Positions 27,985 to 37,406 of a stretch of DNA of 64,000 bases are shown piece by piece; positions within the stretch are counted from its first letter, which is position 1; each line of letters opens with the position of its first letter. Both the position numbers and the translations under genes were made by a program. The DNA comes from CAVPWP01 sp963709395 (GTDB lineage: Bacteria; Pseudomonadota; Alphaproteobacteria; Rhodobacterales; Rhodobacteraceae), in contig CAVPWP010000004.1 of NCBI GenBank assembly GCA_963709395.1, positions 5,514 to 69,513 on the forward strand, read 5' to 3'. Under the pieces are notes generated by a model. The model was not told the DNA's origin. It was given only the letters and a program-made list of their open reading frames with translations, and ran no database searches.

Positions 27985-29022
27985 TCAGGCAGCGAAATCG
28001 GTGATGACGGCAACGCCGGGCGGTGCGGGGCCGTCGAAGACGCGCATCTCGTCGCTGACATCGCTCAGTACGACTTCGCGGGCGATGATCGGCCCAACGT
28101 CCACCGCGCCGCTTTCGATCAGCGACAGAAGGCCCGGGTATCGCCACGAGGGCATCCCGCGGCTGGCGATTAGCTGAAGCTGGCCGGAATAGACCGCGGC
28201 CATGTCGATCTCCATCACAGCATTATGGCCGACGGCCATGCCAAGCTGGATATGCCGGCCGAGCGGGCGAAGGCAACGGATCGAGGCGTTGGCGGTCACC
28301 GGGCTTCCCAGCGCCTCGACCGACACATGCGCCCCGCCGCCGGTGATCTCGCGGATGCGGGCGGCCACGTCGCCGTCGCGCGCATCGACGGCCGCTTCGG
28401 CGCCAAGACCACGCGCATGGTCGAGCTTTTCGGTCACCACGTCGACCACGACGACACGCGCCCCCATCGCCCGGCCGAGGATCAGCGCCGAAAGGCCGAT
28501 CCCGCCGGTGCCGTGGATGGCCAGCCATTCCCCCGGCTGCAAGGCCGCGCGGTCGGTCAGCGCATGCCAGGCGGTCGTCACCCGGCAGCCAAGCCCCGCG
28601 GCCACGGTGGGCGACATGTCGTCGGGCAGCCGCGCAAGGTTGTGATCATGCGGGACGGCCACGTATTCGGCGAAGGCGCCGGGATCGACGAACCCAGGCA
28701 GGCGCTGGTTGGGACAGATGCTCGACTGACCCGCGCGACAGGCCTGGCAGGCCCCGCAGGAGAGGATGAAGGGCGCAACCACACGGTCGCCCGGGGCATA
28801 GGTCGCGCGCGGTCCTGCCGCGACGACTTCGCCGCAATACTCGTGCCCGCCGATCTGGCCCAGCTTCACGCGCGGATGCTCGCCCTTCCAGCCGTGCCAG
28901 TCGGACCGGCAGATGCCACAGGCCAGCACCTTGAGAACGACACCATCCTCGGGGCAGTCGGGGTCGGGAACGGACTCGAAGGCGTGGTCTTCGCCGAAGG
29001 CGCGCAGAACCGCCGCCCTCAC
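27985..29022 (-). CDS. Zinc-dependent alcohol dehydrogenase family protein
   Basis: A 345-residue MDR dehydrogenase. Catalytic zinc ligands are in CGICRSDWHGW and GGHEYCGEVV. The structural zinc cluster CGACQACRAGQSSIC shows the four-cysteine spacing. The NAD(P) loop is HGTGGIGLSALILG, followed by an acidic-type strand end VVVVDV, suggesting NAD. The GTG at 29022 overlaps the purS stop as GTGA, so it is translationally coupled to purine genes. Substrate unknown; no known role in purine synthesis. An upstream ATG would extend it over the end of purS and is rejected. Confidence 0.87.
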   Translation of the reverse strand: MRAAVLRAFGEDHAFESVPDPDCPEDGVVLKVLACGICRSDWHGWKGEHPRVKLGQIGGHEYCGEVVAAGPRATYAPGDRVVAPFILSCGACQACRAGQSSICPNQRLPGFVDPGAFAEYVAVPHDHNLARLPDDMSPTVAAGLGCRVTTAWHALTDRAALQPGEWLAIHGTGGIGLSALILGRAMGARVVVVDVVTEKLDHARGLGAEAAVDARDGDVAARIREITGGGAHVSVEALGSPVTANASIRCLRPLGRHIQLGMAVGHNAVMEIDMAAVYSGQLQLIASRGMPSWRYPGLLSLIESGAVDVGPIIAREVVLSDVSDEMRVFDGPAPPGVAVITDFAA

Positions 29023-29252
29023 CCCGGCATCTCCACGCGGTAGCTCTCGATCACGGTGTTGGCGAGCAGCTTTTCGCACATCTCGCGCACCGTCGCCTCG
29101 GTCGTGCCGGGGGCGAGGTCAAGCTCGATCACCTTGCCCTGGCGCACGGCCTCGACACCGTCGAAGCCCATCGACCCAAGCGCATGGCGCACGGCCTCGC
29201 CCTGCGGATCGAGAACGCCTTCCTTCAGCATGATGTGCACGCGTGCTTTCAT
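29019..29252 (-). CDS. purS: Phosphoribosylformylglycinamidine synthase subunit PurS
   Basis: A 77-residue small subunit of FGAM synthetase that links PurL and PurQ. The start MKARVHIMLKEGVLDPQGEA and the segment ALGSMGFDGVEAVRQGK are characteristic, and the length is typical. It lies 25 bp downstream of purC. Its stop overlaps the GTG start of the dehydrogenase. Confidence 0.95.
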   Translation of the reverse strand: MKARVHIMLKEGVLDPQGEAVRHALGSMGFDGVEAVRQGKVIELDLAPGTTEATVREMCEKLLANTVIESYRVEMPG

Positions 29253-29277
29253 CTCAGTCGTCCCCTGCCCCGGCCCG

Positions 29278-30039
29278 TCAGTTGATCAGCGTGGGCTTGG
29301 TGGCATGGGTCACGTTCGTGGGCAAGACGCCAAGCCGCCGGGCGACCTCGGTATAGGCGTCGGCCAGGTTGCCCAGGTCGCGGCGGAACACGTCCTTGTC
29401 GAGCTTCTGCCCGGTCTCGACGTCCCAGAGGCGGCAGCTGTCGGGGCTGATCTCGTCGGCCACGACAAGGCGCTGGTAGTCGCCGTCCCAGACCCGGCCG
29501 ATCTCGATCTTGAAATCCACCAGCTTGATGCCGACAGCGACGAAGCAGCCCGACAGGAAGTCGTTCACGCGCAGCGCCAGCGCCACCATGTCGTCGAGGT
29601 CCTGCTGGCTGGCCCAGCCGAAGGCGATGATGTGTTCCTCGCTGACCAGCGGATCGCCCAGCGCGTCGTCCTTGAGGCAGAATTCCACGATCGGGCGCGG
29701 CAGCGGCGTGCCCTCGGCGATGCCGAGCCGTTCCGACAGCGACCCGGCAGCCACGTTGCGCACGATCACCTCGAGCGGGATGATCTCGACCGACCGGATC
29801 AGCTGTTCGCGCATGTTGAGGCGCTTGATGAAATGGGTGGGAACGCCGATCTGCTGCAGACCCTTCATGAAGAACTCGCTCAGGCGGTTGTTCAGCACGC
29901 CCTTGCCCTCGATCACGTCCTTCTTCTTGGCGTTGAAGGCGGTGGCATCATCCTTGAAATACTGGACGAGCGTTCCGGGCTCCGGGCCTTCATAGAGGAT
30001 CTTGGCCTTGCCTTCGTAGACCTTCTTGCGTCGTGCCAT
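29278..30039 (-). CDS. purC: SAICAR synthetase (phosphoribosylaminoimidazole-succinocarboxamide synthase)
   Basis: A 253-residue ATP-dependent ligase joining CAIR and aspartate in purine synthesis. It has RRKKVYEGKAKILYEGPEPG at the N-terminus, VPTHFIKRLNMREQLI, VEIIPLEVIVRNVAAGS and DEISPDSCRLWD. The ATG at 30039 gives the family start. The frame stays open far upstream but that extension has no homologous features and overlaps bmt on the other strand. Confidence 0.96.
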   Translation of the reverse strand: MARRKKVYEGKAKILYEGPEPGTLVQYFKDDATAFNAKKKDVIEGKGVLNNRLSEFFMKGLQQIGVPTHFIKRLNMREQLIRSVEIIPLEVIVRNVAAGSLSERLGIAEGTPLPRPIVEFCLKDDALGDPLVSEEHIIAFGWASQQDLDDMVALALRVNDFLSGCFVAVGIKLVDFKIEIGRVWDGDYQRLVVADEISPDSCRLWDVETGQKLDKDVFRRDLGNLADAYTEVARRLGVLPTNVTHATKPTLIN

Positions 30040-30189
30040 GCTGTCTCCGGAATCCCTTCGGCGGCGCCAAACGCGCCCTGCCGTCGCGCGCCGATATAGG
30101 GGAAACCCCGCCTCCCGGCAAGGACGCCCTCTTGGCAATCCGGGCACGGCCCTGCATATGTGGAGGGACCCAACTTCACGAGGATCGCC

Positions 30190-30588
30190 ATGAGCACCTT
30201 TGACGACCGCGAAAGTGCCTTCGAGAACAAGTTCGCCCATGACGAGGAAATGGCCTTCCGCGCCATCGCCCGCCGCAACAAGCTGGTCGGCCTGTGGGCC
30301 GCCGGGCTTCTGGGCAAGTCCGGCGACGACGCCGCCGCCTATGCCAAGGAGGTCGTTCTGTCGGACTTCGAGGAAGCCGGCCATGACGACGTGGTGCGCA
30401 AGCTGGTGGGCGACCTCGGCGACCGCGCCGACGAGGCGACGATCCGCGCCAAGATGGACGAGATGTTGCCGATCGCCCGCGCGCAGCTCATGGACGAAGT
30501 CCTGACGGACGACGCTCCCTGCGCCCGCATCCTCTTCGTGAGGATGATGCGATTGTGCCCCTGGGCCACCCATGGCAGAGGGGCCTGA
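30190..30588 (+). CDS. DUF1476 protein, F1-ATPase inhibitor zeta subunit homologue (odd C-terminus)
   Basis: Residues 1-104 match DUF1476: MSTFDDRESAFENKFAHDEE, then ARRNKLVGLWAAGLLGKSG and DFEEAGHDDVVRKL. In Paracoccus denitrificans this family is the zeta subunit, whose N-terminus blocks ATP hydrolysis by F1-ATPase. The family normally ends near residue 104-107; here the frame continues to 132 residues with an unrelated Cys- and Arg-containing tail. A single-base indel near 30495 would restore a stop at normal length, so the tail may be artefactual. Confidence 0.82.
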   Translation: MSTFDDRESAFENKFAHDEEMAFRAIARRNKLVGLWAAGLLGKSGDDAAAYAKEVVLSDFEEAGHDDVVRKLVGDLGDRADEATIRAKMDEMLPIARAQLMDEVLTDDAPCARILFVRMMRLCPWATHGRGA

Positions 30589-30633
30589 GGGTCGCGGCAG
30601 CGGCCTTCCCGACACTGAAAACCGGATGACACG

Positions 30634-31649
<1,016 letters not shown>

Positions 31650-31657
31650 CGCAAAGC

Positions 31658-32275
31658 CTAGGCGGGTTTGCGCGCGACGAAGTCGATCAGGGCCGACCGC
31701 CCGGAATGCCCCGTGCCCTCGTCGACCTCGGCGTCGTAGTCGGCGCTGCGCAGCACCTCCCAGCCGGTGAAGGCCCGCGCCAGCATCTCCTCGGTATACA
31801 TGTTTTCGGCCTGCGGCGGGCCGCCCGTGCCGTAGCCCACCTGCCGCGGCGCGTAGCCGTGCAGCAGGATCAGGCCGCCGGGCGCCACCGCCTGTCCCAT
31901 CCAGCCGAAGAACGTCTCACGCAGACCGGGCGGGGCAAACTGCACGAAGATCGCCACCACCGCGTCGAAGGACCGCGACCAGTCCCAGTCCTCGATGCCC
32001 GAGACGTGGTGCTCGACCTCGACGCCGTGTTCCGCCGCCAGCCGCCGCGCCTTGTCGACCCCCACAGGCGAGGCGTCGAAGGCCGTCACCCGGTGGCCGA
32101 GGCCGGCCAGATACGTCGAATTCCGCCCCTCGCCATCGGCCACGCAAAGCACCGATGCGCGTTCGGGCAGGCGCTGCACCTGCGCCGTGAGGAATGCGGC
32201 GGGCCGTGTTCCAAAAAGGTAATCCTCGCGGGCGAACCGCGCGTCCCAGCCTGTTTCCTGAGGTGGTCTGTCCAT
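31658..32275 (-). CDS. Class I SAM-dependent methyltransferase
   Basis: A 205-residue cytosolic methyltransferase. The N-terminus TGWDARFAREDYLFGTRPAA and the SAM-binding VLCVADGEGRNSTYLAGLG place it near thiopurine- or tellurite-type (TehB-like) small methyltransferases. FDAVVAIFVQFAPP and GGLILLHGYAP follow. The start MDRPPQETGW at 32275 is chosen over upstream in-frame codons because the family motif begins directly after it. It is convergent with bmt. Substrate unknown. Confidence 0.8.
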   Translation of the reverse strand: MDRPPQETGWDARFAREDYLFGTRPAAFLTAQVQRLPERASVLCVADGEGRNSTYLAGLGHRVTAFDASPVGVDKARRLAAEHGVEVEHHVSGIEDWDWSRSFDAVVAIFVQFAPPGLRETFFGWMGQAVAPGGLILLHGYAPRQVGYGTGGPPQAENMYTEEMLARAFTGWEVLRSADYDAEVDEGTGHSGRSALIDFVARKPA

Positions 32276-32324
32276 CGGTCGGATCCCTTCGTCGCACGCG
32301 CGCGCCAAGGTTAGGGCCCGCGCG

Positions 32325-33408
32325 TCAGAAAAGCGACAGCTGCTCGCCCGCCCGCGGCGGCACCGCGAAGAGATCGCTGCGCAGCGGCGGAAGTTCCCGC
32401 GCAAGGCCCGACCGCGCCCGCGCCACCTCGAACCGCCGGGCAAGCAGATCGGCCATGGTGCCCTCGCCGCGCATCCTCTTGCCCCATTCGGCGTCGTAAT
32501 CCTTGCCGCCCCGCGTGTCGCGCACGGCGCGCATGACCCGCGCCGCACGGTCGGGAAAGGACGCGGCCAGCCACTCGCGGAAAAGCGGCGCCACCTCGTG
32601 CGGCAGGCGCAAGAGGATGTAGCTTGCCGCAACAGCCCCGGCCTCGGCCCCGGCCGCCAGGATGGCTTCGAGTTCGTGATCGGTCAGGCCGGGGATCATC
32701 GGCGCCGCCATGACGCGCACAGGGATGCCCGCCTCGCTCAGCCGCCGGATCGTCCGAAGGCGGCGCGCGGGCGACGGGACCCGCGGCTCCATCCGCCGCG
32801 CCACGACGGGGTCCAGCGTCGTGACCGAGATGCCCACGCGTGCCAGACCCTGCGCCGCCATCGGTGCCAGGATGTCGATGTCGCGCTCGATCAGGGTGCC
32901 CTTGGTGACCACGGCGACCGGATGGTGATGCGCCGCAAGCACCTCGAGCACGCCGCGCATGATCCGGTGCTCGCGCTCGATCGGCTGGTAGGGGTCGGTG
33001 TTCGTGCCGATGGCGATGGTCGCGGGGCGATAGGACGGCTTCGCCAATTCACGCTCGAGCACCTGCGGCAGATCGGGCCGTGCCACCAGTCGCGTCTCGA
33101 AGTCGAGGCCCGCCGACAGCCCGAGATAAGCGTGCGTCGGGCGCGCGAAACAGTAGATGCAGCCATGCTCGCAGCCCCTGTAGGGGTTGATCGACCGGTC
33201 GAACCCGACGTCGGGCGAGTTGTTGCGGGTGATCGCGCTGCGCGGACGCTCGAGCGCTGACCTCGGTGCGCAGCGGCGGCAGGTCCTCGTCACGGTCCCA
33301 ACCATCGTCCACCGCTTCGTGGGCAAGGCGGTCGAAGCGCGGATCGGGGTTCGACCCGGCGGCGCGGCCGGGGGCGTTGGGAGGCGGCGTTTCGGGGCGG
33401 CGGACCAT
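32325..33408 (-). CDS. PA0069-family radical SAM protein (one frameshift near the 5' end)
   Basis: A radical SAM enzyme of about 361 residues. The 4Fe-4S motif is NPYRGCEHGCIYCFARP (CxxxCxxC), followed by AIGTNTDPYQPIE and VTKGTLIERD. This set is typical of the PA0069 / spore-photoproduct-lyase-like group, whose substrate is unknown. The N-terminal stretch MVRRPETPPPNAPGR to PPLRTEVSA is in another frame, and a missing base near 33255 separates the two halves. It is on the same strand as, and just upstream of, the SAM methyltransferase. Confidence 0.82.
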
Positions 33409-33654
33409 CGGCAAGAAATAGAACATTTCAGGAACATCTGCAATCGTGGGTCGGAACCTTGGACCCGACCAACATGCGCCAGACCGATAATCTCATTGCG
33501 AATTCTTCATTATCAAACCGGCGCCAACCTCTGTAGACGTCGCAGCCGAAGCAGACCGCGTCGCAAATGCTCCTGTCCGCGCCGCGATTTCTGGCACAAC
33601 AGACGAAAGGCTGGTCGCAGGCGCGTCCGGCCACGAGGCTTAGGGAAACGGCCC

Positions 33655-34365
33655 ATGGCGAACGACGGCGACGACATCATCCTTTCGGAACTCAGCGACG
33701 AAGAGCTTGTCCTGCAGATGCATGACGACCTCTACGACGGCATGAAGGAAGAGATCGAGGAAGGTGTGAACATCTTTCTCGAACGCGGCTGGACGCCCTA
33801 CCGCATCCTGACCGAAGCGCTGGTGGCGGGCATGAAGATCGTCGGCGACGATTTCCGCGACGGGATCCTCTTCGTCCCAGAGGTGCTGCTGGCCGCCAAC
33901 GCGATGAAGGCGGGCATGGCGATCCTCAAGCCGCTGCTGGTCGAGACCGGCGCCCCGCGGATGGGCAAGATGGTGATCGGCACCGTCAAGGGCGACATCC
34001 ACGACATCGGCAAGAACCTCGTGTCGATGATGATGGAAGGCGCGGGCTTCGAGGTGGTCGATCTGGGCATCAACAACGCAGTCGAGAAATACATCGACGC
34101 GCTCCAGCGTGAAGAGGCGGACATCCTCGGCATGTCGGCGCTGCTGACCACGACGATGCCCTACATGAAGGTCGTGATCGACACGATGAATGAAATGGGC
34201 ATCCGGGACGACTACATCGTCCTGGTGGGCGGCGCCCCGCTGAACGAGGAATTCGGCCGCGCGATCGGCGCCGACGCCTATTGCCGCGACGCCGCCATGG
34301 CGGTCCAGACCGCCAAGGACTTCATCGCGCGCAAGCACAACCAGCAGGTCTCTGCAGGGGCGTGA
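33655..34365 (+). CDS. Corrinoid (cobalamin-binding) methyltransferase protein
   Basis: A 236-residue protein like MtbC/MttC and the cobalamin module of MetH. It has a helical cap domain (about 15-95, with VLLAANAMKAGMAILKPLL) and a Rossmann B12 domain with the lower-ligand motif GDIHDIGKNLV (DxHxxG). GMSALLTTTMPYMK and VLVGGAPLNEEFG complete the site. It shuttles a methyl group between a donor protein and a methyl acceptor such as the Bmt protein 2 kb upstream. The ATG at 33655 gives the usual acidic start. Confidence 0.9.
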   Translation: MANDGDDIILSELSDEELVLQMHDDLYDGMKEEIEEGVNIFLERGWTPYRILTEALVAGMKIVGDDFRDGILFVPEVLLAANAMKAGMAILKPLLVETGAPRMGKMVIGTVKGDIHDIGKNLVSMMMEGAGFEVVDLGINNAVEKYIDALQREEADILGMSALLTTTMPYMKVVIDTMNEMGIRDDYIVLVGGAPLNEEFGRAIGADAYCRDAAMAVQTAKDFIARKHNQQVSAGA

Positions 34366-34545
34366 GGCTTCGCATCGCGGTCGCCGGGTCGGGCGTGTTC
34401 GCCCTTGGCGGCCGGATGGCGAAAAATGGTGCGACGGCCCGCCAGCGGCCGGCGTTCTGCAAGGGCGTCTCGAAGCGTTCCACCGGGACGCCTTCAAATC
34501 GCCATGCTGGATGGTCATATCTTGCGCGAAAGGAGGGCCGTCGAC

Positions 34546-34764
34546 ATGCCCCTTGACCGTCTGGTTCTGATGATCGTCATCGTGTTCGTCGCCGCTGGCG
34601 CCACGATCTGGCTCGGAGCGCTGCTTGCAGCCTCGCTGCAGATCTCGGGCGCGGGCTGGATCGTGATGGTGCCGGTGACGCTTGTGGCCTATGTCGTCTG
34701 GCGCGTGATCTCCGACCGCCTGCGCAATACCGAGGATGACCATTATGACCGCATCGAGAAGTGA
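34546..34764 (+). CDS. Small membrane protein, function unknown
   Basis: A 72-residue protein with two hydrophobic helices (about 5-30 and 36-55) and a charged C-terminal tail (RLRNTEDDHYDRIEK). AGGAGG lies about 9 bases before the ATG at 34546. Its stop codon lies inside the next gene (20-bp overlap). It sits in the corrinoid protein operon, but no family was recognised. Confidence 0.6.
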   Translation: MPLDRLVLMIVIVFVAAGATIWLGALLAASLQISGAGWIVMVPVTLVAYVVWRVISDRLRNTEDDHYDRIEK

Positions 34765-35080
34765 CATCCTTGCGGTGACCACCGAGACGGTGCCGGGCCG
34801 CGAGATCGCGACGGCGATCGGCATTGTCCGCGGATCGACCGTACGGGCCAAGCATATCGGGTCGGACATCGTGGCCAGCCTGCGCAATCTCGTGGGCGGC
34901 GAGGTCAAGGAATACGCGTCGCTTCTGGCGGGCGCGCGCGAGCAGGCCTATGACCGCATGATCGCCGAGGCGGCCGGTCTTGGTGCGGATGCCATCGTGG
35001 CGGTGCGCATGGAAACCTCGACGATCCAGCAGGCGGCATCCGAAGTGGTTTTCTACGGCACCGCCGTCCGGCTGAGATGA
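34745..35080 (+). CDS. YbjQ/UPF0145 family protein
   Basis: A 111-residue cytosolic protein of the YbjQ family, which forms homo-oligomers and is called a heavy-metal-binding domain without firm proof. VTTETVPGREIATAIGIVRG, the central AREQAYDRMIAEAAGLGADA and VAVRMETS are characteristic. The ATG at 34745 sits 9 bases after GAGGA; another ATG 9 bp upstream is possible. It overlaps the preceding small gene and the following DUF1638 gene. Confidence 0.82.
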   Translation: MTASRSDILAVTTETVPGREIATAIGIVRGSTVRAKHIGSDIVASLRNLVGGEVKEYASLLAGAREQAYDRMIAEAAGLGADAIVAVRMETSTIQQAASEVVFYGTAVRLR

Positions 35081-35769
35081 CCCCCGACGACAACACCCTG
35101 ACCGACCGCGGACTTGCCCCGCGCGGAACGGGCCGGGTGCTGCTTCTGGCCTGCGGAGCGCTCGCGCATGAGGTGCTGGCGCTGAAGGCCGCGAATGGCT
35201 GGGACCACATCGACCTCGCCTGCCTGCCGGCGATCCTGCACAACCACCCCGATCGCATCGCCCCCGCCGTGGCCGAGGCAGTGGCGAGGCACCGTCCCGA
35301 CTACGCGGATATCTTCGTCCTCTACGCCGATTGCGGCACCGGAGGTGAATTGTCGAAAATCTGCAAGGATTTGGGGGTTTCGATGCTGGAAGGCCCCCAT
35401 TGCTATTCGTTTTTTGAAGGCAACGCCGTCTTCGCCGCCCAGTCCGAGACCGAATTCACCGCCTTCTACCTGACGGATTTCCTGGTGCGCCAGTTCGATG
35501 CCTTCGTCTGGCGGCCGCTCGGCCTCGACCGACACCCCGAGCTTCGCGACCAGTATTTCGGCCATTACGAGAAGCTCGTCTACCAGGCCCAGACCGACGA
35601 CCTCACGCTCGACGCGAAGGCCCAAGACTGCGCGCGGCGCATGGGGCTGGCCTATGAGCGGCGGTTCACCGGCTACGGCGACCTTGCGCGCAGTCTTGCC
35701 CGATGGGTCGAACCGTCGGATGATCTGCCCCGGGACCACGACCCGGACCGACAGGAGACCGCCCCGTGA
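35077..35769 (+). CDS. DUF1638 domain-containing protein
   Basis: A 230-residue cytosolic protein. It begins the domain with RVLLLACGALAHEVLALKAAN and contains DIFVLYADCGTGGELSKIC and GPHCYSFFEG, giving three regularly placed cysteines and a His that could bind metal. DUF1638 proteins are often encoded near corrinoid methyltransferases, as here, so a role in corrinoid protein function or reactivation is a reasonable inference. The start overlaps the YbjQ stop by ATGA; the stop overlaps the next GTG start. Confidence 0.82.
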   Translation: MTPDDNTLTDRGLAPRGTGRVLLLACGALAHEVLALKAANGWDHIDLACLPAILHNHPDRIAPAVAEAVARHRPDYADIFVLYADCGTGGELSKICKDLGVSMLEGPHCYSFFEGNAVFAAQSETEFTAFYLTDFLVRQFDAFVWRPLGLDRHPELRDQYFGHYEKLVYQAQTDDLTLDAKAQDCARRMGLAYERRFTGYGDLARSLARWVEPSDDLPRDHDPDRQETAP

Positions 35770-36379
35770 TCGACCGCAGGAACTCTTCTGAACGGGCTCT
35801 CCGCGACGGGCCTGTCCCTCGCGGGCCTTGCCGCCATCGCGCCACCCCTGCGTGCGCAGGAGGCCGCCCCCGGCACCGTTCCCGAGGACTTCATGCCGCG
35901 CATGATCCGCATCACGGGCGCCGTGCAACCCTATGAGATCCATGTCGATCCCGATGCCTTCGCGCTTTACTGGACCCTGCCCGAAGGGCGCGCGATCCGC
36001 TATGCGGTGGGGATCGGGCGCGAAGGGCTTTACGAGTTGGGGGTCTTCTATGTCGGCGCCAAGAAGGAATGGCCCGCCTGGACCCCCACGCCCGAGATGA
36101 TCGAGCGCGACCCCGCGCAGCTACGAACGCTGGAAGGACGGCATGCCGGGCGGGCCGAACAACCCGCTGGGCGCGCGTGCGCTCTATCTCTTCACCATGG
36201 ATGGCGGCGACTCGTTCCTGCGCATCCACGGCACCAACGCGCCGGGTACGATCGGCACGCGGGTGTCGAACGGCTGTGCACGGCTGATCAACAGCCACAT
36301 GGTCCATCTTTACGATCAGGTGCCGATCGGCGCGCGCGTCTACCTGCGCCCCCCGGGCGGATCGACCGGGTCGGGCTAG
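35766..36379 (+). CDS. L,D-transpeptidase (YkuD domain), two frameshifts
   Basis: A secreted enzyme that makes 3-3 peptidoglycan crosslinks or attaches proteins. The GTG at 35766 overlaps the DUF1638 stop (GTGA) and starts VIDRRN. After a break near 35785 comes the Tat/Sec-like signal LLNGLSATGLSLAGLAAIAP. The YkuD domain follows from RMIRITGAVQPYEIHVDP. A second break near 36120 leads to YERWKDGMPGGPNNPLGARA, the catalytic His in FLRIHGTNAPG and the Cys in SNGCARLIN. Both breaks are single-base and may be sequence errors. Confidence 0.8.
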
Positions 36380-36804
36380 GCAGCCGCCGTCTGTGCGGCG
36401 ACGCTGCGGATACGCTCGACCATGGCGCGCAGCCCGTTCGACCGCTGCGCCGACAGGTGGTCGTTGAGGCCTAGGCGCCCAAGCTCGGCCGCGGCATCGA
36501 CGTTCAGCACCTCGTCCACCGTCAGCCCGTTGTAGAGCGCCCTCAGCACGGCGATCAGCCCGCTGACGATCATCGCGTCGCTTGCCCCGTCAAAGCGCAA
36601 CCGCGCAGTGGGCCCCTCTCCGTCGATCACCGGGTGCAGCCAGACCTGACTGGCGCAGCCCTCGACCTTGGTGGCCGGCACCCGCAGGGCGGGGTCGAGC
36701 GGGGGCATACCCTTGCCCAGCTCGATCACGTGGCGGTACCGGTCCTCCCAGTCTTCGAGAAACTCGAAAGTGTCGGCGATGTCTTCGAATGCGTCCGTTC
36801 CCAT
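36376..36804 (-). CDS. sufE: SufE family cysteine desulfurase activator
   Basis: A 142-residue sulfur acceptor that stimulates SufS-type desulfurases in Fe-S assembly. The active cysteine lies in KVEGCASQVWL (about residue 51); FDGASDAMIVSGLIAVL and GLNDHLSAQRSNGLRAMV are standard. No suf operon is adjacent. It is convergent with the transpeptidase gene (4-bp overlap). Confidence 0.92.
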   Translation of the reverse strand: MGTDAFEDIADTFEFLEDWEDRYRHVIELGKGMPPLDPALRVPATKVEGCASQVWLHPVIDGEGPTARLRFDGASDAMIVSGLIAVLRALYNGLTVDEVLNVDAAAELGRLGLNDHLSAQRSNGLRAMVERIRSVAAQTAAA

Positions 36805-36926
36805 GTCCGTGAGGTATGTCGGACGGGGCGCAACGTCCAGTCATGCGCGCGCATTTTGGCCTGCGCTTTTCAGACCCCGCGATTTCGGCTAGGCGTGGAC
36901 GCCAAGCGAAAGAGGGACGCGCGCGC

Positions 36927-37400
36927 ATGGCCAGACGGCTGATCTCATCGGTACTGCTCCTTGCCCTTCTTTCGGGATGCTCGGGCTGGCAGGACAGCCG
37001 GGTGAACCCCACCAACTGGTTTGGCCGCGGGGCATCCGCCCCCGACACGCTGGTGCCGACCGATGCGACGACGGTCACCGACAGCCGCCCCCTGGTGGCG
37101 CAGGTCATCGCGCTTTCCGCCGACCCGACGCCGGGCGGGATCATCCTGCGCGCGACTGGATTGCCAGCGACCCAGGGGTATTCGCGGGGCGCTCTCCTGC
37201 TCCAGAATACCGACGGCGCACCGGTCGATGGCACGCTCACCTTCGAGTTTCGCGCGGCTCCGCCCACCTGGCAGGCCGCTGTCGGGACGCCCGCATCCCG
37301 CGAAATCATCATCGGCGTCTTCCTGTCGCGTCAGGACCTTCAGGGCGTCACCAGCCTGCGCGTCGTCGGCGAGGGCAACGAGCGCAGCATCCGGCCCTGA
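36927..37400 (+). CDS. Putative lipoprotein, function unknown
   Basis: A 157-residue protein with a lipoprotein signal: MARRLISSVLLLALLSGCSG, with the lipobox LLSGC. The mature part contains a short beta-rich segment (ADPTPGGIILRATGLPATQG and DGTLTFEFRAAPP). The ATG at 36927 follows AGAGGGA. No family was recognised. It is convergent with rnd. Confidence 0.7.
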   Translation: MARRLISSVLLLALLSGCSGWQDSRVNPTNWFGRGASAPDTLVPTDATTVTDSRPLVAQVIALSADPTPGGIILRATGLPATQGYSRGALLLQNTDGAPVDGTLTFEFRAAPPTWQAAVGTPASREIIIGVFLSRQDLQGVTSLRVVGEGNERSIRP

Positions 37401-37406
37401 CCCGGG

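Noticed and set aside
30589..30633. A possible SAM or SAH riboswitch before bmt
   Set aside because: The gap after the zeta gene is only 45 bp and shows no recognisable aptamer core.
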